This document shows positions 42,624 to 51,182 of a DNA stretch of 64,000 nucleotides, piece after piece; positions within the stretch are counted from its first letter, which is position 1; each line of letters starts with the position of its first letter. Under the pieces are notes generated by a model. The model was not told the DNA's origin, did not search any database, and saw only the letters and a list, made by a program, of their open reading frames with translations. The position numbers were made by a program, and so were the translations under genes. The stretch covers positions 383,432 to 447,431 of the forward strand of contig NZ_BMTD01000005.1 of assembly GCF_014649495.1 (NCBI RefSeq), given 5' to 3'. Source of the stretch: Streptomyces filipinensis. GTDB taxonomy: Bacteria > Actinomycetota > Actinomycetes > Streptomycetales > Streptomycetaceae.

Positions 42624-43374
42624 TGGCCTCGACAAGGTCGGCCGGGGCTTCCAGCGGGATCAGGTGACCGGTGTGCGGGACCACCACGAAGTTGGCCTGG
42701 GAGAGGTAGGGCACCAGGTTGTCGCGGAGCACGTCGACGGGTTCGACCTGATCGTTCTCTCCGGCGACGACGAGGGCCCGAACGCTGACCATGCGCGTGT
42801 GCTCGGTGATGTCCTGCGCGATGCCGCGCAGCGGCCACTCGGTGCGGGCGGCGTCGGTGACGGTCCGCGAATCGGTCACGATCTGCGCCTTGACCGATGC
42901 GGGCAGCTCGGTGGCGGTGAGGATGTGGTCCCGTGCCACGGTTATGGAATCGGCGGAGTCGTAAGCGTGGGACAGGGCTTCCTGGTACTCGGGGGTGATC
43001 TGTGCGGCGGGCTTCGCCGGGCCGGAGCCGACGAGGACGATGCCACGCAGGCCGGCGGGCTGGGTGGCCGCGACCAGCTGTGCGACCTTGCCCCCCATCG
43101 AATGCCCCACCAGGACGTAGTCGGTGACCCCCGCGTCGGCGAGCACGGCGAGCGTGTCGTCGCCGAGCTGACCGAGCGTGTAGGGGCCGGGCAGAGCGCT
43201 CGACCGGCTCCACCCGCGGAAGTCGACCGTGAGCACGTCACGGCCCGCGAGGCGGTCGACGACGAGGTCCCAGGTACGGGCGGAACCACCCCAGTAGTGC
43301 AGGAACACCAGGGTTGGTCCGGTCCCCGGCCGGTGGTCGTAAACGGGCAGAAGCGTCTGCTGCGTCATGCTCAT
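42598..43374 (-). CDS. Alpha/beta-fold hydrolase
   Basis: 258 residues. The fold is shown by PTLVFLHYWGGSARTWD (oxyanion hole region), the nucleophile elbow VGHSMGGKVAQL (Ser), VVAGENDQVEP (Asp region) and VPHTGHLIPLEAP (His). The catalytic triad is complete, so it should be an active esterase, lactonase or haloperoxidase-type hydrolase; substrate unknown. It is divergent from an AraC-type regulator across about 100 bp, the usual arrangement for local control. ATG 43374 has AAGAAGAGCC upstream. Confidence 0.88.
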   Translation of the reverse strand: MSMTQQTLLPVYDHRPGTGPTLVFLHYWGGSARTWDLVVDRLAGRDVLTVDFRGWSRSSALPGPYTLGQLGDDTLAVLADAGVTDYVLVGHSMGGKVAQLVAATQPAGLRGIVLVGSGPAKPAAQITPEYQEALSHAYDSADSITVARDHILTATELPASVKAQIVTDSRTVTDAARTEWPLRGIAQDITEHTRMVSVRALVVAGENDQVEPVDVLRDNLVPYLSQANFVVVPHTGHLIPLEAPADLVEAITAFAPAA

Positions 43375-43470
43375 GGTGGCTCTTCTTCCAATCAGTGTTC
43401 TGAGCGATTGTCCTGAGAGTTCATTGAAACTTCTGCACCCGGACGGGGCATCGGCGTGACTGGTCGCCCG

Positions 43471-44316
43471 ATGGTGAAAACTGGACACGTGACCGTGATT
43501 CGGCATATGAGCTACCAGCCCGCAGGGCGCCGCGCCGCCGCGGTCGAGACCATGACGTTCGACCGCCTTCGCGAGCTGAACGACGGCGGCACCCAGCGCG
43601 CCGACTTCCACGTGCTCGCCGTCATCGACGCTGGACACGGCTCGGTCACGGTGGACTTCCTGCACCACCCGCTCACAGAGCGCTCCGCGGCGTGGATTCC
43701 ACCCGGAGCGGTGCACCGGTGGGACGACATCGGCGATGTGGCGGGGCACCTCGTATTGTTCGTGCCGACAGCGCCGGTCACCCACGCCACCCGGCAGCTT
43801 GTCGCCTCCCCGGACCTGGCCGCGCACTGGAGCATCCCCGACGCCGACTGGCTGTTCGTCGACACCGCGCGCAACCATCTCCTCCTCGAAGCATTCGCCC
43901 CACCCGAGGACTTCTCCACGGAGCTGCCCGAAATCCTGCTTTCCGCGCTCATCGCCCGGCTGCGGCCACCGCACGCCGAAGCACGGTTCACACATCCGGT
44001 GTTCCAGTTGTTCCGCTCTAGCGTCGAGACGCACTTCCGTAACCACCACGACGCCAGCTACTACGCCCGTGCTCTGGGATACGCGCCCCGCACCCTCTCA
44101 CGAGCGGTGCAGCAGGCCACAGGCCGCACCGCGAAGGCGTACATCGTCGACCGGATCATCGTGGAAGCCAAACGGCTCCTCGCGCACGACCGCCTCACCG
44201 CAGCCCGCTGCGCCGCCACGCTCGGCTTCCCCGACGCATCCAACTTCTCGGTGTTCTTCTACAAGGCGACAGGCATGCGCCCGGGCGCATGGAAGGCGAT
44301 GGTAGCCGTCGAGTGA
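43471..44316 (+). CDS. AraC-family transcriptional regulator
   Basis: 281 residues from ATG 43471 (GTG 43456 and 43489 are options). The N-terminal cupin-like sensor is at 20-110 (RADFHVLAVIDAGHGSVTVD, ERSAAWIPPGAVHRW). The C-terminal 100 residues hold the two AraC helix-turn-helix motifs: SYYARALGYAPRTLSRAVQQ and CAATLGFPDASNFSVFFYKA then TGMRPGAW. It probably controls the divergent alpha/beta hydrolase in response to a small ligand bound by the cupin. Confidence 0.9.
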   Translation: MVKTGHVTVIRHMSYQPAGRRAAAVETMTFDRLRELNDGGTQRADFHVLAVIDAGHGSVTVDFLHHPLTERSAAWIPPGAVHRWDDIGDVAGHLVLFVPTAPVTHATRQLVASPDLAAHWSIPDADWLFVDTARNHLLLEAFAPPEDFSTELPEILLSALIARLRPPHAEARFTHPVFQLFRSSVETHFRNHHDASYYARALGYAPRTLSRAVQQATGRTAKAYIVDRIIVEAKRLLAHDRLTAARCAATLGFPDASNFSVFFYKATGMRPGAWKAMVAVE

Positions 44317-44329
44317 GGCGGTGCACTCA

Positions 44330-44510
44330 AGAAAGGCACTCACATCCATCTACCTGCTGGCCCAGGGCGTGGACGTTTTCGATGTGAATCGGCTCGACCG
44401 GGCCGATCGCCGTCGGCGCGGCAAGTCGGACCGGGTCGATGCGCAGGCCGCAGCGCGAGCCGTGCTCAGCGGTCGCGCCCGGGCCCAGGCCAAATCCAAA
44501 CTGTTCCCCT
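44330..44510 (+). pseudogene. IS110-family transposase fragment
   Basis: The frame reads LLAQGVDVFDVNRLDRADRR then RGKSDRVDAQAAARAVLSGR, the DEDD-domain segment of IS110 transposases ('V..VNR..R...R..GKSD..DA..AA'). Only about 60 residues remain, with no ends. Confidence 0.75.
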
Positions 44511-44633
44511 CGTTGGCCGAGCGGCAGAGGGCGCGGCTGCCATTCGGCTCGTACTCGTTTGGCGGCACACCGCAGGACGAACGATCGGGCAGCATGAGTT
44601 GATGAGACAGGGATAATCAGCAAGGAGGAAAAG

Positions 44634-45341
44634 GTGACGACGATCAGCCCACCTACTCTTGCTCATTTTGAGCCAACGTTGCCCAATGCCTTCTGGCGTC
44701 ACTTCACCTCGACGCTGGCTCCTGCGGTCGAGAAGGAATTCGGCGACCATGGGGTGACTGAAATTGAAATCACCCTCACGCTGCAAGACGAGACTATTCC
44801 GTACGTGGGGCGTGTGCTGGAAGACGTAGAAATCTGGTTTCGCTGGTGCATGCGGCTTGGTGAATTGGTGGGCGAGTATCCAATATCGCCCCCTCCTGTT
44901 CACCTCACTTACCCATCAAAGATGCAATTTGACGTGGTCAACGTTCAGCGTGGAACACTCAAAATCACCCTGAAGGCCAGCCCTAGAGGTGTCTACTACG
45001 GGCTTAAAAGTCTATTCGTTACTCTAGAAATCTTGCGCATGCTGGCAGGGGGGCCGGTCGGTCACTTCATTGTCCATGGGCCGGCTCATGCGCCGCATGA
45101 TCGCGTCGTCGGGGCTGATCAGCTGCCAGAACCGCCCCCAGAGGTGAAGCGCCAGGAACTGGCTCTCGGAGGAGTCCGGGAGGGGGGCAGCATCGAGGAT
45201 GGCGTGGAAGCGGACCTCAAGGTCAAACTATCGAATGGGGAAGAGATTTCATGCAAGTTCACAATGGTTGTGCGGGCTGTCGATAACGACTCAGCTTTCA
45301 TTGCGGACATTGGTGCGGCGTGCGTGCAGTTCCCGCAATGA
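44634..45341 (+). CDS. Hypothetical protein, AT-richer than neighbours
   Basis: 235 residues from GTG 44634 with an excellent AAGGAGGAAAA ribosome site. N-terminal half: FEPTLPNAFWRHFTSTLAPA, then EKEFGDHGVTEIEITLTLQD, helices and a beta-strand mix. The middle has YYGLKSLFVTLEILRMLAGG, possibly membrane-interacting. The C-terminal part (RQELALGGVREGGSIEDGVE, EEISCKFTMVVRAVDND) is beta-rich. I recognise no family. Codon use is clearly less GC-biased in the first 130 codons, pointing to foreign origin. No neighbour on the same strand; it lies between an IS110 fragment and phage relics, so a phage or plasmid accessory gene is likely. Confidence 0.6.
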   Translation: MTTISPPTLAHFEPTLPNAFWRHFTSTLAPAVEKEFGDHGVTEIEITLTLQDETIPYVGRVLEDVEIWFRWCMRLGELVGEYPISPPPVHLTYPSKMQFDVVNVQRGTLKITLKASPRGVYYGLKSLFVTLEILRMLAGGPVGHFIVHGPAHAPHDRVVGADQLPEPPPEVKRQELALGGVREGGSIEDGVEADLKVKLSNGEEISCKFTMVVRAVDNDSAFIADIGAACVQFPQ

Positions 45342-45418
45342 AGGTCATTGGGGCCCGCCAAGCAATCAGGCGACCGTGTTTAGCGCAGCGTCCGCCGGAT
45401 CTGCGCGGCAATCAGGGC

Positions 45419-45820
45419 CTACACATCGTCGACAACTTCGGGCAGCACCGATCGCCGCAGCGCGCGCTCGGCGCGCAGGGCGAGGTCGACGCCGGCCGTC
45501 GCCCATGCGCGCCGGCCGCGCCCAGACAGGCTTATGGGCCCGATCGAGACCGATTTCCACCGTCCGGCCGCACCGGTGCCATCGGCGCCGGCGGCGAGTT
45601 GGTACTCGATCTGTGCGCAAGTGGCGTCGGCGAGGGCGGCGCGCACGTCGCCGTCCTCGTCGACCGGGTACACAGCGGTGAGCAGAGCTGAGTCGACGTC
45701 CTCGTCGGCCCCGCGCCAGCATCCGCTTGCCTGCGGTCCGTCCGTCTGCTCGTCTTCCGATGTCTGCTGCTCACCCTCGTCATCCGAGGGATCGTTTCCA
45801 CGGTGGTAGCGGCGCAGCAT
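45419..45820 (-). CDS. Phage head-tail connector-like protein
   Basis: 133 residues. The shape is MLRRYHRGNDPSDDEGEQQ (acidic start), DEDVDSALLTAVYPVDEDGD, then AALADATCAQIEYQLAAGAD and TGAAGRWKSVSIGPISLSGR, ending in LRAERALRRSVLPEVV. This order is that of actinophage head-tail adaptor proteins encoded just after the major capsid gene, which is exactly where it lies. The frame is intact though the neighbouring capsid gene is dead, so it is probably not used. Confidence 0.6.
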   Translation of the reverse strand: MLRRYHRGNDPSDDEGEQQTSEDEQTDGPQASGCWRGADEDVDSALLTAVYPVDEDGDVRAALADATCAQIEYQLAAGADGTGAAGRWKSVSIGPISLSGRGRRAWATAGVDLALRAERALRRSVLPEVVDDV

Positions 45821-45821
45821 C

Positions 45822-46290
45822 TCACGCCCCCCTTCGTGTTGAGCACGACGATTCCCTCGTCGTTGAGTCGGTGCGTCGCGTAGTGCGCGCTCGTGGTGAC
45901 GACAGTCGTACGCGCGAGAATGTCGCGGTCCGTCTCGACCAAAGGGCGCCGCTTGTAGAGCAGGCCGAGGGTGCCACGCCCGATAAGCAGCACATTGTAC
46001 GTCGCGGGGTTGGTTCCGTCGTCGGTGACGGTGACCCGGTCCGAGACGTAGATGTTTACTCCGCCAACCTGCCCGATCACGCCGAGGGGGATACGGCGCC
46101 GGCTCCGAGCTTGTTGGCAGAGATGAAGTTCGGGTCACGGAGTAGTGCAGCGCGCTGCACGGAGTGAATGACGAGGTCGGCCATGTTCTCCGGGTCCCAC
46201 TCGTCGCTCTTCCGCGCGATCAGTACGCCGAGCTGTCGCTGCGTCTCGGCGCAGGGGTCGCCGAACGCCGCAAGTCGGCTTGTGTCCGTT
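45822..46290 (-). pseudogene. Phage major capsid gene, 3' part
   Basis: After the insertion the frame resumes LTDTSRLAAFGDPCAETQRQ, then LGVLIARKSDEWDPENMADL and RAALLRDPNFISANKLGAGA. A one-base shift near 46090 leads to PLGVIGQVGGVNIYVSDRVT, LLIGRGTLGLLYKRRPLVE and RLNDEGIVVLNTK. This is the HK97-like major capsid domain of an actinophage. The 5' part is at 47703-47979. Confidence 0.8.
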
Positions 46291-46491
46291 AGGGCCTGTC
46301 CGACGGGTCAGTGACGGTCTGGGACGCAGATCGGTCGCGGCCGTGTCGAGAAAGCTGTCACTCGCATGGGTGATCAGGGGGCTGAGGTGTGTCGTCCGCG
46401 TGTGGCGGGGGAGAGTTCGGGAGGCCCCTCGCCCATTCCCGGAAGAGCGAGGGACGGGCCGTGCCGGCCCAATCGTGGAGAGGTCGGAACG

Positions 46492-46752
46492 GTGAGTTCG
46501 GTGCGTGAAGAGGTGGAGCAGAAGGTCATCGAAACTGTCGCCGAGGTGCTGAACAAGGAAAGGAACGCGATCACCTCTGACAGCCGGTTCAAAGAGGACC
46601 TGGACGCGGACTCGCTCAACATTGTCGAGCTGCTGATGAGGATTGAGGTGGACTTTAAAGTCGAGATCCCCGACGAGCATGCCGAAAAGATTTTGTCCGT
46701 AGCACACTTGGTGGAGTACATCCTGGTCCGCCACGAAAAGCACAAGTCCTGA
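46492..46752 (+). CDS. Acyl carrier protein
   Basis: 86 residues from GTG 46492 with GGAGAGG upstream (GTG 46501 is possible). Helix I is VREEVEQKVIETVAEVLNKE. The phosphopantetheine site is DLDADSLNIVELLMRIE (Ser in DSL). Helix III is VEIPDEHAEKILSVAHLVEY. This is a type II ACP closer to fatty-acid AcpP than to PKS carriers, judged by the acidic recognition helix and length. It is a free-standing carrier with no synthase nearby, inside IS ends. Lys/Glu codon use is less biased than in surrounding genes. Probably functional if expressed. Confidence 0.9.
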   Translation: MSSVREEVEQKVIETVAEVLNKERNAITSDSRFKEDLDADSLNIVELLMRIEVDFKVEIPDEHAEKILSVAHLVEYILVRHEKHKS

Positions 46753-46770
46753 GGACCGTGCGGCGGGTCG

Positions 46771-47645
46771 TCAACGGAGCCACAGTCGGATCGACGCGAG
46801 GGTCACCGTGCCGTGAAAGACGTACGCTCTCTTATCGTATCTGGTCGCCACGGCACGGAACCCCTTCGGCACGTTGATGGTCCGCTCGACCTCATTTCTG
46901 CGGGCGTAGCGTGCTCGGTCGAAACCGGTGGGTCGGCCACCCCGGTTGCCGCGGCGCTGACGGTTGGCTCGTTGGTCCTGGCGTTCGGGGACGGTGTGCT
47001 TGACCTGCCGTCGCCGCAAGTAGCGGCGGTTTTGACGTGAGCTGTACGCCTTGTCTCCGCACACGTGGGATGGGCGTGTCCGCGGGTGGCCGCCGGTGAG
47101 ACGCGGGACATGGGTGCGCTCCAAGACCGGGATCAGTTGCGGGCCGTCGCCCTATTGTCCGGGCGCCAGCATGACGACCCGCGGTCGACAGCCACCCTCA
47201 CTCGCTAGGTGAATCTTTGTCGTGAGTCCTGTGAGCGGCTAACCGCTTCGTCAGGGCGATGCGTGGTGGGCCGGCGGGGCTGTCCAGGTATCCACGGCGG
47301 TTGGTGGCGGGGTCCGGCCGCCTGCTGGTGAACGCGGCACGCGGTGGAGTCCACTCTCACGACACTCCAGTTGATCCGGCCTTCTATATCTGCGTCGGCT
47401 TGGACAGCCTGAAGGATCTGCTCCCAGGTGCCGTTCGCCGACCACCGCCGATGACGATCGTGAACAGTCTTCCACTTCCCGAAGCGCGTGGGCAGGTCCC
47501 GCCACGGAACACCGGTCCGCAGTCGGAAGAGAATGCCGTTGATAACAGTGCGATGGTCCTTCCAACGCCCGCCCCGACCCGCGTTCCTTGGGAGGTGCGG
47601 CTCCAGTCGAGCCCACTCTCGATCAGACAGATCACCCCGCCCCAT
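46771..47645 (-). pseudogene. IS5-family transposase, frameshifted
   Basis: N-terminal part: GDLSDREWARLEPHLPRNAG, LRTGVPWRDLPTRFGKWKTV and INWSVVRVDSTACRVHQQAA. C-terminal part in another frame: VCGDKAYSSRQNRRYLRRRQ, RYARRNEVERTINVPKGFRA and VATRYDKRAYVFHGTVTLAS. The middle is garbled at about 47130-47280. The transposase end (IRLWLR, stop 46771) lies 480 bp from the outer left repeat. Confidence 0.88.
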
Positions 47646-47702
47646 ACCGGGCTGAACGACCCGGCAATGGGTCCGCCACCCGACTCACCGGACAGGCCCT
47701 AG

Positions 47703-47979
47703 CTCGACGGCCTTACTGGCCTCCTTGAATCGGGGCTGAGTTGCCTGGGTTGGTGCCGAGCTGCTCGGGCGTCATCGGTGTGCCCTCGGTCAGGTCCTCG
47801 GCCTCGCCAAGCGCGGTTCACTTAGGGAAGTTGACGGAGTCGTTCGGCTTGCCTTCGAGGGTGTCGTCGTCGATGGCGAGCGTGCCCAGGATGAGCGCGC
47901 CCTTGAACTTCGCCTGCGCCACGTCGGCGCAGATGTCGGGCACGGTCATCTGTGCCGCGGTGGTCTTTCCTGCGGGCAT
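47703..47979 (-). pseudogene. Phage major capsid gene, 5' part
   Basis: ATG 47979 with GGGAGGG upstream. It reads MPAGKTTAAQMTVPDICADV, then KFKGALILGTLAIDDDTLEG and KPNDSVNFPK, a TGA where TGG is expected, then TALGEAEDLTEGTPMTPEQL. After a further shift near 47730 comes FKEASKAVEL at the insertion point. It joins the 3' part at 46290. Three kinds of lesion (nonsense, frameshift, insertion) show long disuse. Confidence 0.8.
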
Positions 47980-48036
47980 CGGCTGCCCTCCCTACTCGCT
48001 AGCGGCGGAGAGCCGCGCATATAGATCGGGGTCGGA

Positions 48037-48420
48037 CTAGTGGAGCTCGACGCGATGCGCGTAGGTCATGCGGGCGAACCGCTCAGGCGTGACCGTCTGC
48101 GGTGCCCCGGGGTGAACTCGGCGCCCCCCTGGGCGGGGCCGGCGCTGTGGCCTCGGCGCGCAGCAGCGGGTTTGCCCCGCCGCGGCGGCGATCACGGTGT
48201 CGAGCTGCTCGGCAAACTTGGGGTCGGCCGGGTCGAGGGCGGCGAGCTGGTTCTCGCCCGTGCGGGAGTCGAGCAGCCGCGCGGTGTCGGCGCCGGCCTT
48301 GTGCACGGCCTGATGGGCGGCGAGCTCGACGCGGAGCTGCCGGGCCTCGGCGAGCGCGGCGTCGCGCTCCGTGGCGGCCTGCTCTGCGAGCTTGGCCCGG
48401 TCCTGCTCGCCGGCCGCGCC
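48037..48420 (-). pseudogene. Phage scaffolding protein, truncated
   Basis: A coiled-coil, Ala/Glu-rich segment (AKLAEQAATERDAALAEARQ, LRVELAAHQAVHKAGADTAR) followed by LAALDPADPKFAEQLDTVIA is typical of capsid-scaffolding proteins. It then shifts frame and ends TPERFARMTYAHRVELH 57 bp before the capsid start. The 5' end is cut by an IS5 fragment. Gene order scaffold-capsid-connector is that of tailed phages. Confidence 0.65.
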
Positions 48421-48431
48421 GCTCGGGCCCA

Positions 48432-48650
48432 GCACACTGCGCGGCCCAGATTTCAGGCACTTGCCGCCAGCACCCCGAAAGAGGGCGGTGAAGGCCAGGA
48501 AGTGGCTGGCCTTGCGTTCGTAGCGGCGGTGTAGTCGTCGGCGTCCGCTGAGCCAGGCGATGGCGCGTTCGACGACCCAACGGTGTCGGCCCAGATGGTG
48601 GGAGCTCTCGACTCCGTGTCGGGCGATGCGAGGGATGATGCCCCGCGTGC
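48432..48650 (-). pseudogene. IS5-family transposase C-terminal fragment
   Basis: IARHGVESSHHLGRHRWVVE then RAIAWLSGRRRLHRRYERKA and SHFLAFTALFRGAGGK: the last catalytic Glu box of an IS5 transposase, broken off and joined to the scaffolding relic. No ends seen. Confidence 0.8.
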
Positions 48651-48741
48651 GTGGTCAGCCGGAGCCGACCTTCTCATCGACGGTGGCGACACCTTCGCCC
48701 CTCGGCAGCCAGGGTGGTGCGAGTCATGCGTCCCACGGTGT

Positions 48742-49365
48742 TCACCGTGGGCCGAGTGCGGCGGTGAGTTGGTCTGTCGTGACGATGGCCTGGGCGTAGG
48801 TGGGGCCGTTGAGTCGGTGAGCGGCGTGCATCATCTCGGGGCGGAGGGACGCGGTGGCGTCGGTGACCAGCGTGACGTGGTAGCCGAGCTCCATGGCGTA
48901 GCGGGCGGTGGCCTCGATGCAGGTGTTGGCCAGGACGCCGACGACGACGACGTGAGTGATGCCGTGCTGCTTGAGCTGCATGTCCAGGTCCGTGTTGGCG
49001 AACCCGCTCGATCCCCAGTGTTCCCGTACGACGACCTCGCCCGGCTGCGGCTGGAAGTCAGGGTGGAACTCCCCGCCCCAGGAGCCCCGGGCGAAGTGGT
49101 GGAACTCCTGGATCTTCCGCTGCGAGGGGGTCGGATGGTCCCACGACTCGTAGTCGCCCGGCTCCCAGCGGCGGTGCGGTACGAAGACCACGCGCACACC
49201 GTTTGCGCGGGCGGCGGCGACCACAGACCGGAGATGGTCCAGAAGATCGACGCTGCGGGCCACGGGCTCCAGGCGGGGCCAGACCTTGCCGCCCTCCGAG
49301 AGGAAGTCGTTGTAGGGGTCGACCAGCAGGACGGCCGTGTGGCGAGGATCGTAGATTTCGGCCAT
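48742..49365 (-). CDS. Isochorismatase-family cysteine hydrolase
   Basis: 207 residues. The family signature is AVLLVDPYNDFLSEGG (catalytic Asp16), a long insertion with WDHPTPSQRKIQEFHHFARG, then GITHVVVVGVLANTCIEATA (nucleophile Cys149) and HVTLVTDATASLRPEMMHAA. The enzyme hydrolyses an amide or vinyl-ether bond in a small molecule; the insertion suggests a substrate other than isochorismate. ATG 49365 with GAGGAACC upstream. It lies 138 bp downstream of an ABM monooxygenase on the same strand, a pairing that may form a small catabolic unit. Confidence 0.88.
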   Translation of the reverse strand: MAEIYDPRHTAVLLVDPYNDFLSEGGKVWPRLEPVARSVDLLDHLRSVVAAARANGVRVVFVPHRRWEPGDYESWDHPTPSQRKIQEFHHFARGSWGGEFHPDFQPQPGEVVVREHWGSSGFANTDLDMQLKQHGITHVVVVGVLANTCIEATARYAMELGYHVTLVTDATASLRPEMMHAAHRLNGPTYAQAIVTTDQLTAALGPR

Positions 49366-49503
49366 GGTTCCTCCTCGTCCCGGCCCTACTTGGGGGGTTC
49401 GGTCCCGGTCTGCTCAGAGTGGTGCCGGGCCGGGAGGCGTCACGCCTTGTGCCCGAGTCCGCTTCGCGTCCCCGAGGCACGGTCGGTACAGGACTGAACC
49501 GCG

Positions 49504-49821
49504 CTATCCGGCCGCGGCAGGGTACTTTCCGGCGTACGGTCGCAGGTGGTCGATCTCCGTCTTCTCTGCGTATTGCTTGCTCTGGTTGAGGAAGTGACGG
49601 ACGTGGGGCTGACGTCCGTGTTCCTCGAAGGCGGCTCGGTCGGCGTACAGCTCGAAGAAGAGGCGCTGGTTCGGTGCTCCCTCGACTTCACTGCAGGCGT
49701 ACACCGAGGTGCCCGGCTCGTGTTCGAGGACCCCTTCGACGGCCTCCCGGACCAGTTCGTCGAACGCTTCACCAGCACCGTCATGCAGCGTGAAGCGGAC
49801 ACAAAGCGCCATCTGGCTCAT
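49504..49821 (-). CDS. ABM-domain monooxygenase (quinol monooxygenase-like)
   Basis: 105 residues from ATG 49821 with AAGGAGGC. The ABM fold is MALCVRFTLHDGAGEAFDEL, EPGTSVYACSEVEGAPNQRL, FFELYADRAAFEEHGRQPHV (conserved His near the helix end) and RHFLNQSKQYAEKTEID. The family includes YgiN-type quinol monooxygenases and polyketide-tailoring oxygenases. Likely a cofactor-free oxygenase or detoxification enzyme. Possible operon with the isochorismatase-type hydrolase downstream. Confidence 0.85.
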   Translation of the reverse strand: MSQMALCVRFTLHDGAGEAFDELVREAVEGVLEHEPGTSVYACSEVEGAPNQRLFFELYADRAAFEEHGRQPHVRHFLNQSKQYAEKTEIDHLRPYAGKYPAAAG

Positions 49822-50360
49822 CCTGCCTCCTTCTACCACTCCCAGTCTCCTCACACAGCGGGCGGCACGCGCGTCGACGGCCCTGAACCGATTGCGAGGC
49901 CCAGGTCACGGCTGAGCATGAGGCTCAACGACCGCGGGACCTGCAACGGGCGCGTGCGGCCATGGTGTGCGGTCACGCATCGCCGCCACGGCGCCGAGAC
50001 GGTTCCGCGTGTCACCGCACCTCACTGAAGGCGCCCGCCAGGGGCGGAAAGGGAGCCCATGTCTCAGGCATCCGGGAACAGTGACTCCGACGACGAAGCC
50101 ACCGCCACGGTTGCCCTGGCGCCACCTGCTGCGCACCGCCGGTGCGGGTGCGCTGGGGCTGGGAGGTGTCGCGCTGACCGCCGTCACCCTGTCGCGCGCC
50201 GGGGCCTCGCAGCCCCGCACAACCTCCACACCCACGCCCGCCGAGGCCCTCGGCTCCGTCCGGCAGGCGATGGTTTCCAGGGCGGCGTAGAGGGCGTCGC
50301 GCAGGCCCTCCTCCTCTGCCACCAGAGTCAGACCGGATGGCGGGATGGCGGGAAAAGCGA
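49822..50360. other. No supportable gene
   Basis: A + strand frame (49967-50290) holds one hydrophobic stretch LLRTAGAGALGLGGVALTAV, but no ribosome site and no family match. The rest is unassigned. Confidence 0.4.
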
Positions 50361-50640
50361 TGAAGACGGATGAAGACGGATGAAGACGACGGCGCTCTGG
50401 CCACGGTCTGGGTGACGAAGAAGAAGGCGCGGTTGATCACCTGGTACCGGTCGTAGTCCGCGGCCGTATGCTCCAGGAACGACCCTTGACGCGAAGACAG
50501 CGGCCGCAGTGACCAGGAGCGTGGCGTCGGCGTGCTCCTCGGTGAGGATGTCCCGCAGGAGGTCGACGGCCACCGGGTCGGTCAGGTCAGCGCCCGGACC
50601 GGCGAGATCGGGGAGGAAAGTGCGGCCATCGCCTCGTCTG
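50361..50640 (-). pseudogene. Short-chain dehydrogenase relic with decamer repeat
   Basis: The minus strand reads DLTDPVAVDLLRDILTEEHA then DATLLVTAAAVFASRV, and after a shift near 50480 FLEHTAADYDRYQVINRAFF then FVTQTVARA. This is the middle of an SDR (before the catalytic Tyr). At 50361-50389 the decamer TGAAGACGGA is repeated almost three times, where the reading ends. Confidence 0.65.
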
Positions 50641-50889
50641 CGCGCTCCACATACGAGGGGTGCTTGAAACCTGTCTGACCAGGTTGAGGACCCGATCCTG
50701 TCATTCACGCCCCCACCGGCGCGTGGCCGGGGGCGCGCCATGTGCTACGCGGATCGTCAAAGACGAGTGGGCGGGTGCGATCGCAGATCAGGCACTCCCG
50801 GATCGTCGCAGAAACCCGGACTGCGTGACGTACCGACTGCATCGTCCGCGCCAGCGCAGACGCCCCTGTAGCGGGGGACGCTGGATACT

Positions 50890-51040
50890 GCCCTGACCAG
50901 GTGGAAGACCTCTCGGCCGGCATCTCGCTTGAGGCATCGGATGATCTCGCGTCGGGTCTTGCCCTCCTGGGTGCGGCGTTCGTAGTACACCCGGGTGCGG
51001 GGGTCGTGTCCTTGCGCACACAGGGACCGGCGTACGAGAC
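50890..51040 (-). pseudogene. IS110-family transposase C-terminal fragment
   Basis: DPRTRVYYERRTQEGKTRRE then IIRCLKRDAGREVFHLVRA is the characteristic end of Transposase_20 (IS110) proteins ('YY.RK...GKT.REA.RCLKR...'). Only about 50 residues remain, 140 bp before the decarboxylase start. Confidence 0.7.
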
Positions 51041-51182
51041 CGCCCGCAACTCCCTGGTCGATCCGCCCGTGGGTGGGAGCACGAAGACGTACAGAGGCGC
51101 GCAGCCATCTCTGACCGCAAAATGGATATAAGTCGCTCCCGCTCCTGACGGAGACGATACCGGCGATTCGGAGGCACAGGCG

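Larger units (their letters stand above)
46291..47698. mobile_element. IS5-type insertion carrying an ACP gene, inside phage capsid gene
   Basis: Both outer ends read GGCCTGTCCG inward, in inverted orientation. On the + strand TTAG precedes the left end and CTAG follows the right end, so TAG appears on both sides. Removing the insert restores the capsid reading frame KAVEL-TDTS. The element contains a broken IS5 transposase (46771-47645) and a complete acyl carrier protein gene (46492-46752) between the transposase 3' side and the left end. A second, degraded left-end-like sequence lies at about 46753-46777. Confidence 0.8.

Noticed and set aside
49967..50290. Possible small secreted or membrane protein
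   Set aside because: One hydrophobic run only, no ribosome site, start context poor and no conservation pattern.
50361..50389. Decamer TGAAGACGGA x 2.9 as a CRISPR or regulatory repeat
   Set aside because: Contiguous tandem repeat without spacers inside an SDR relic; simple slippage is enough.
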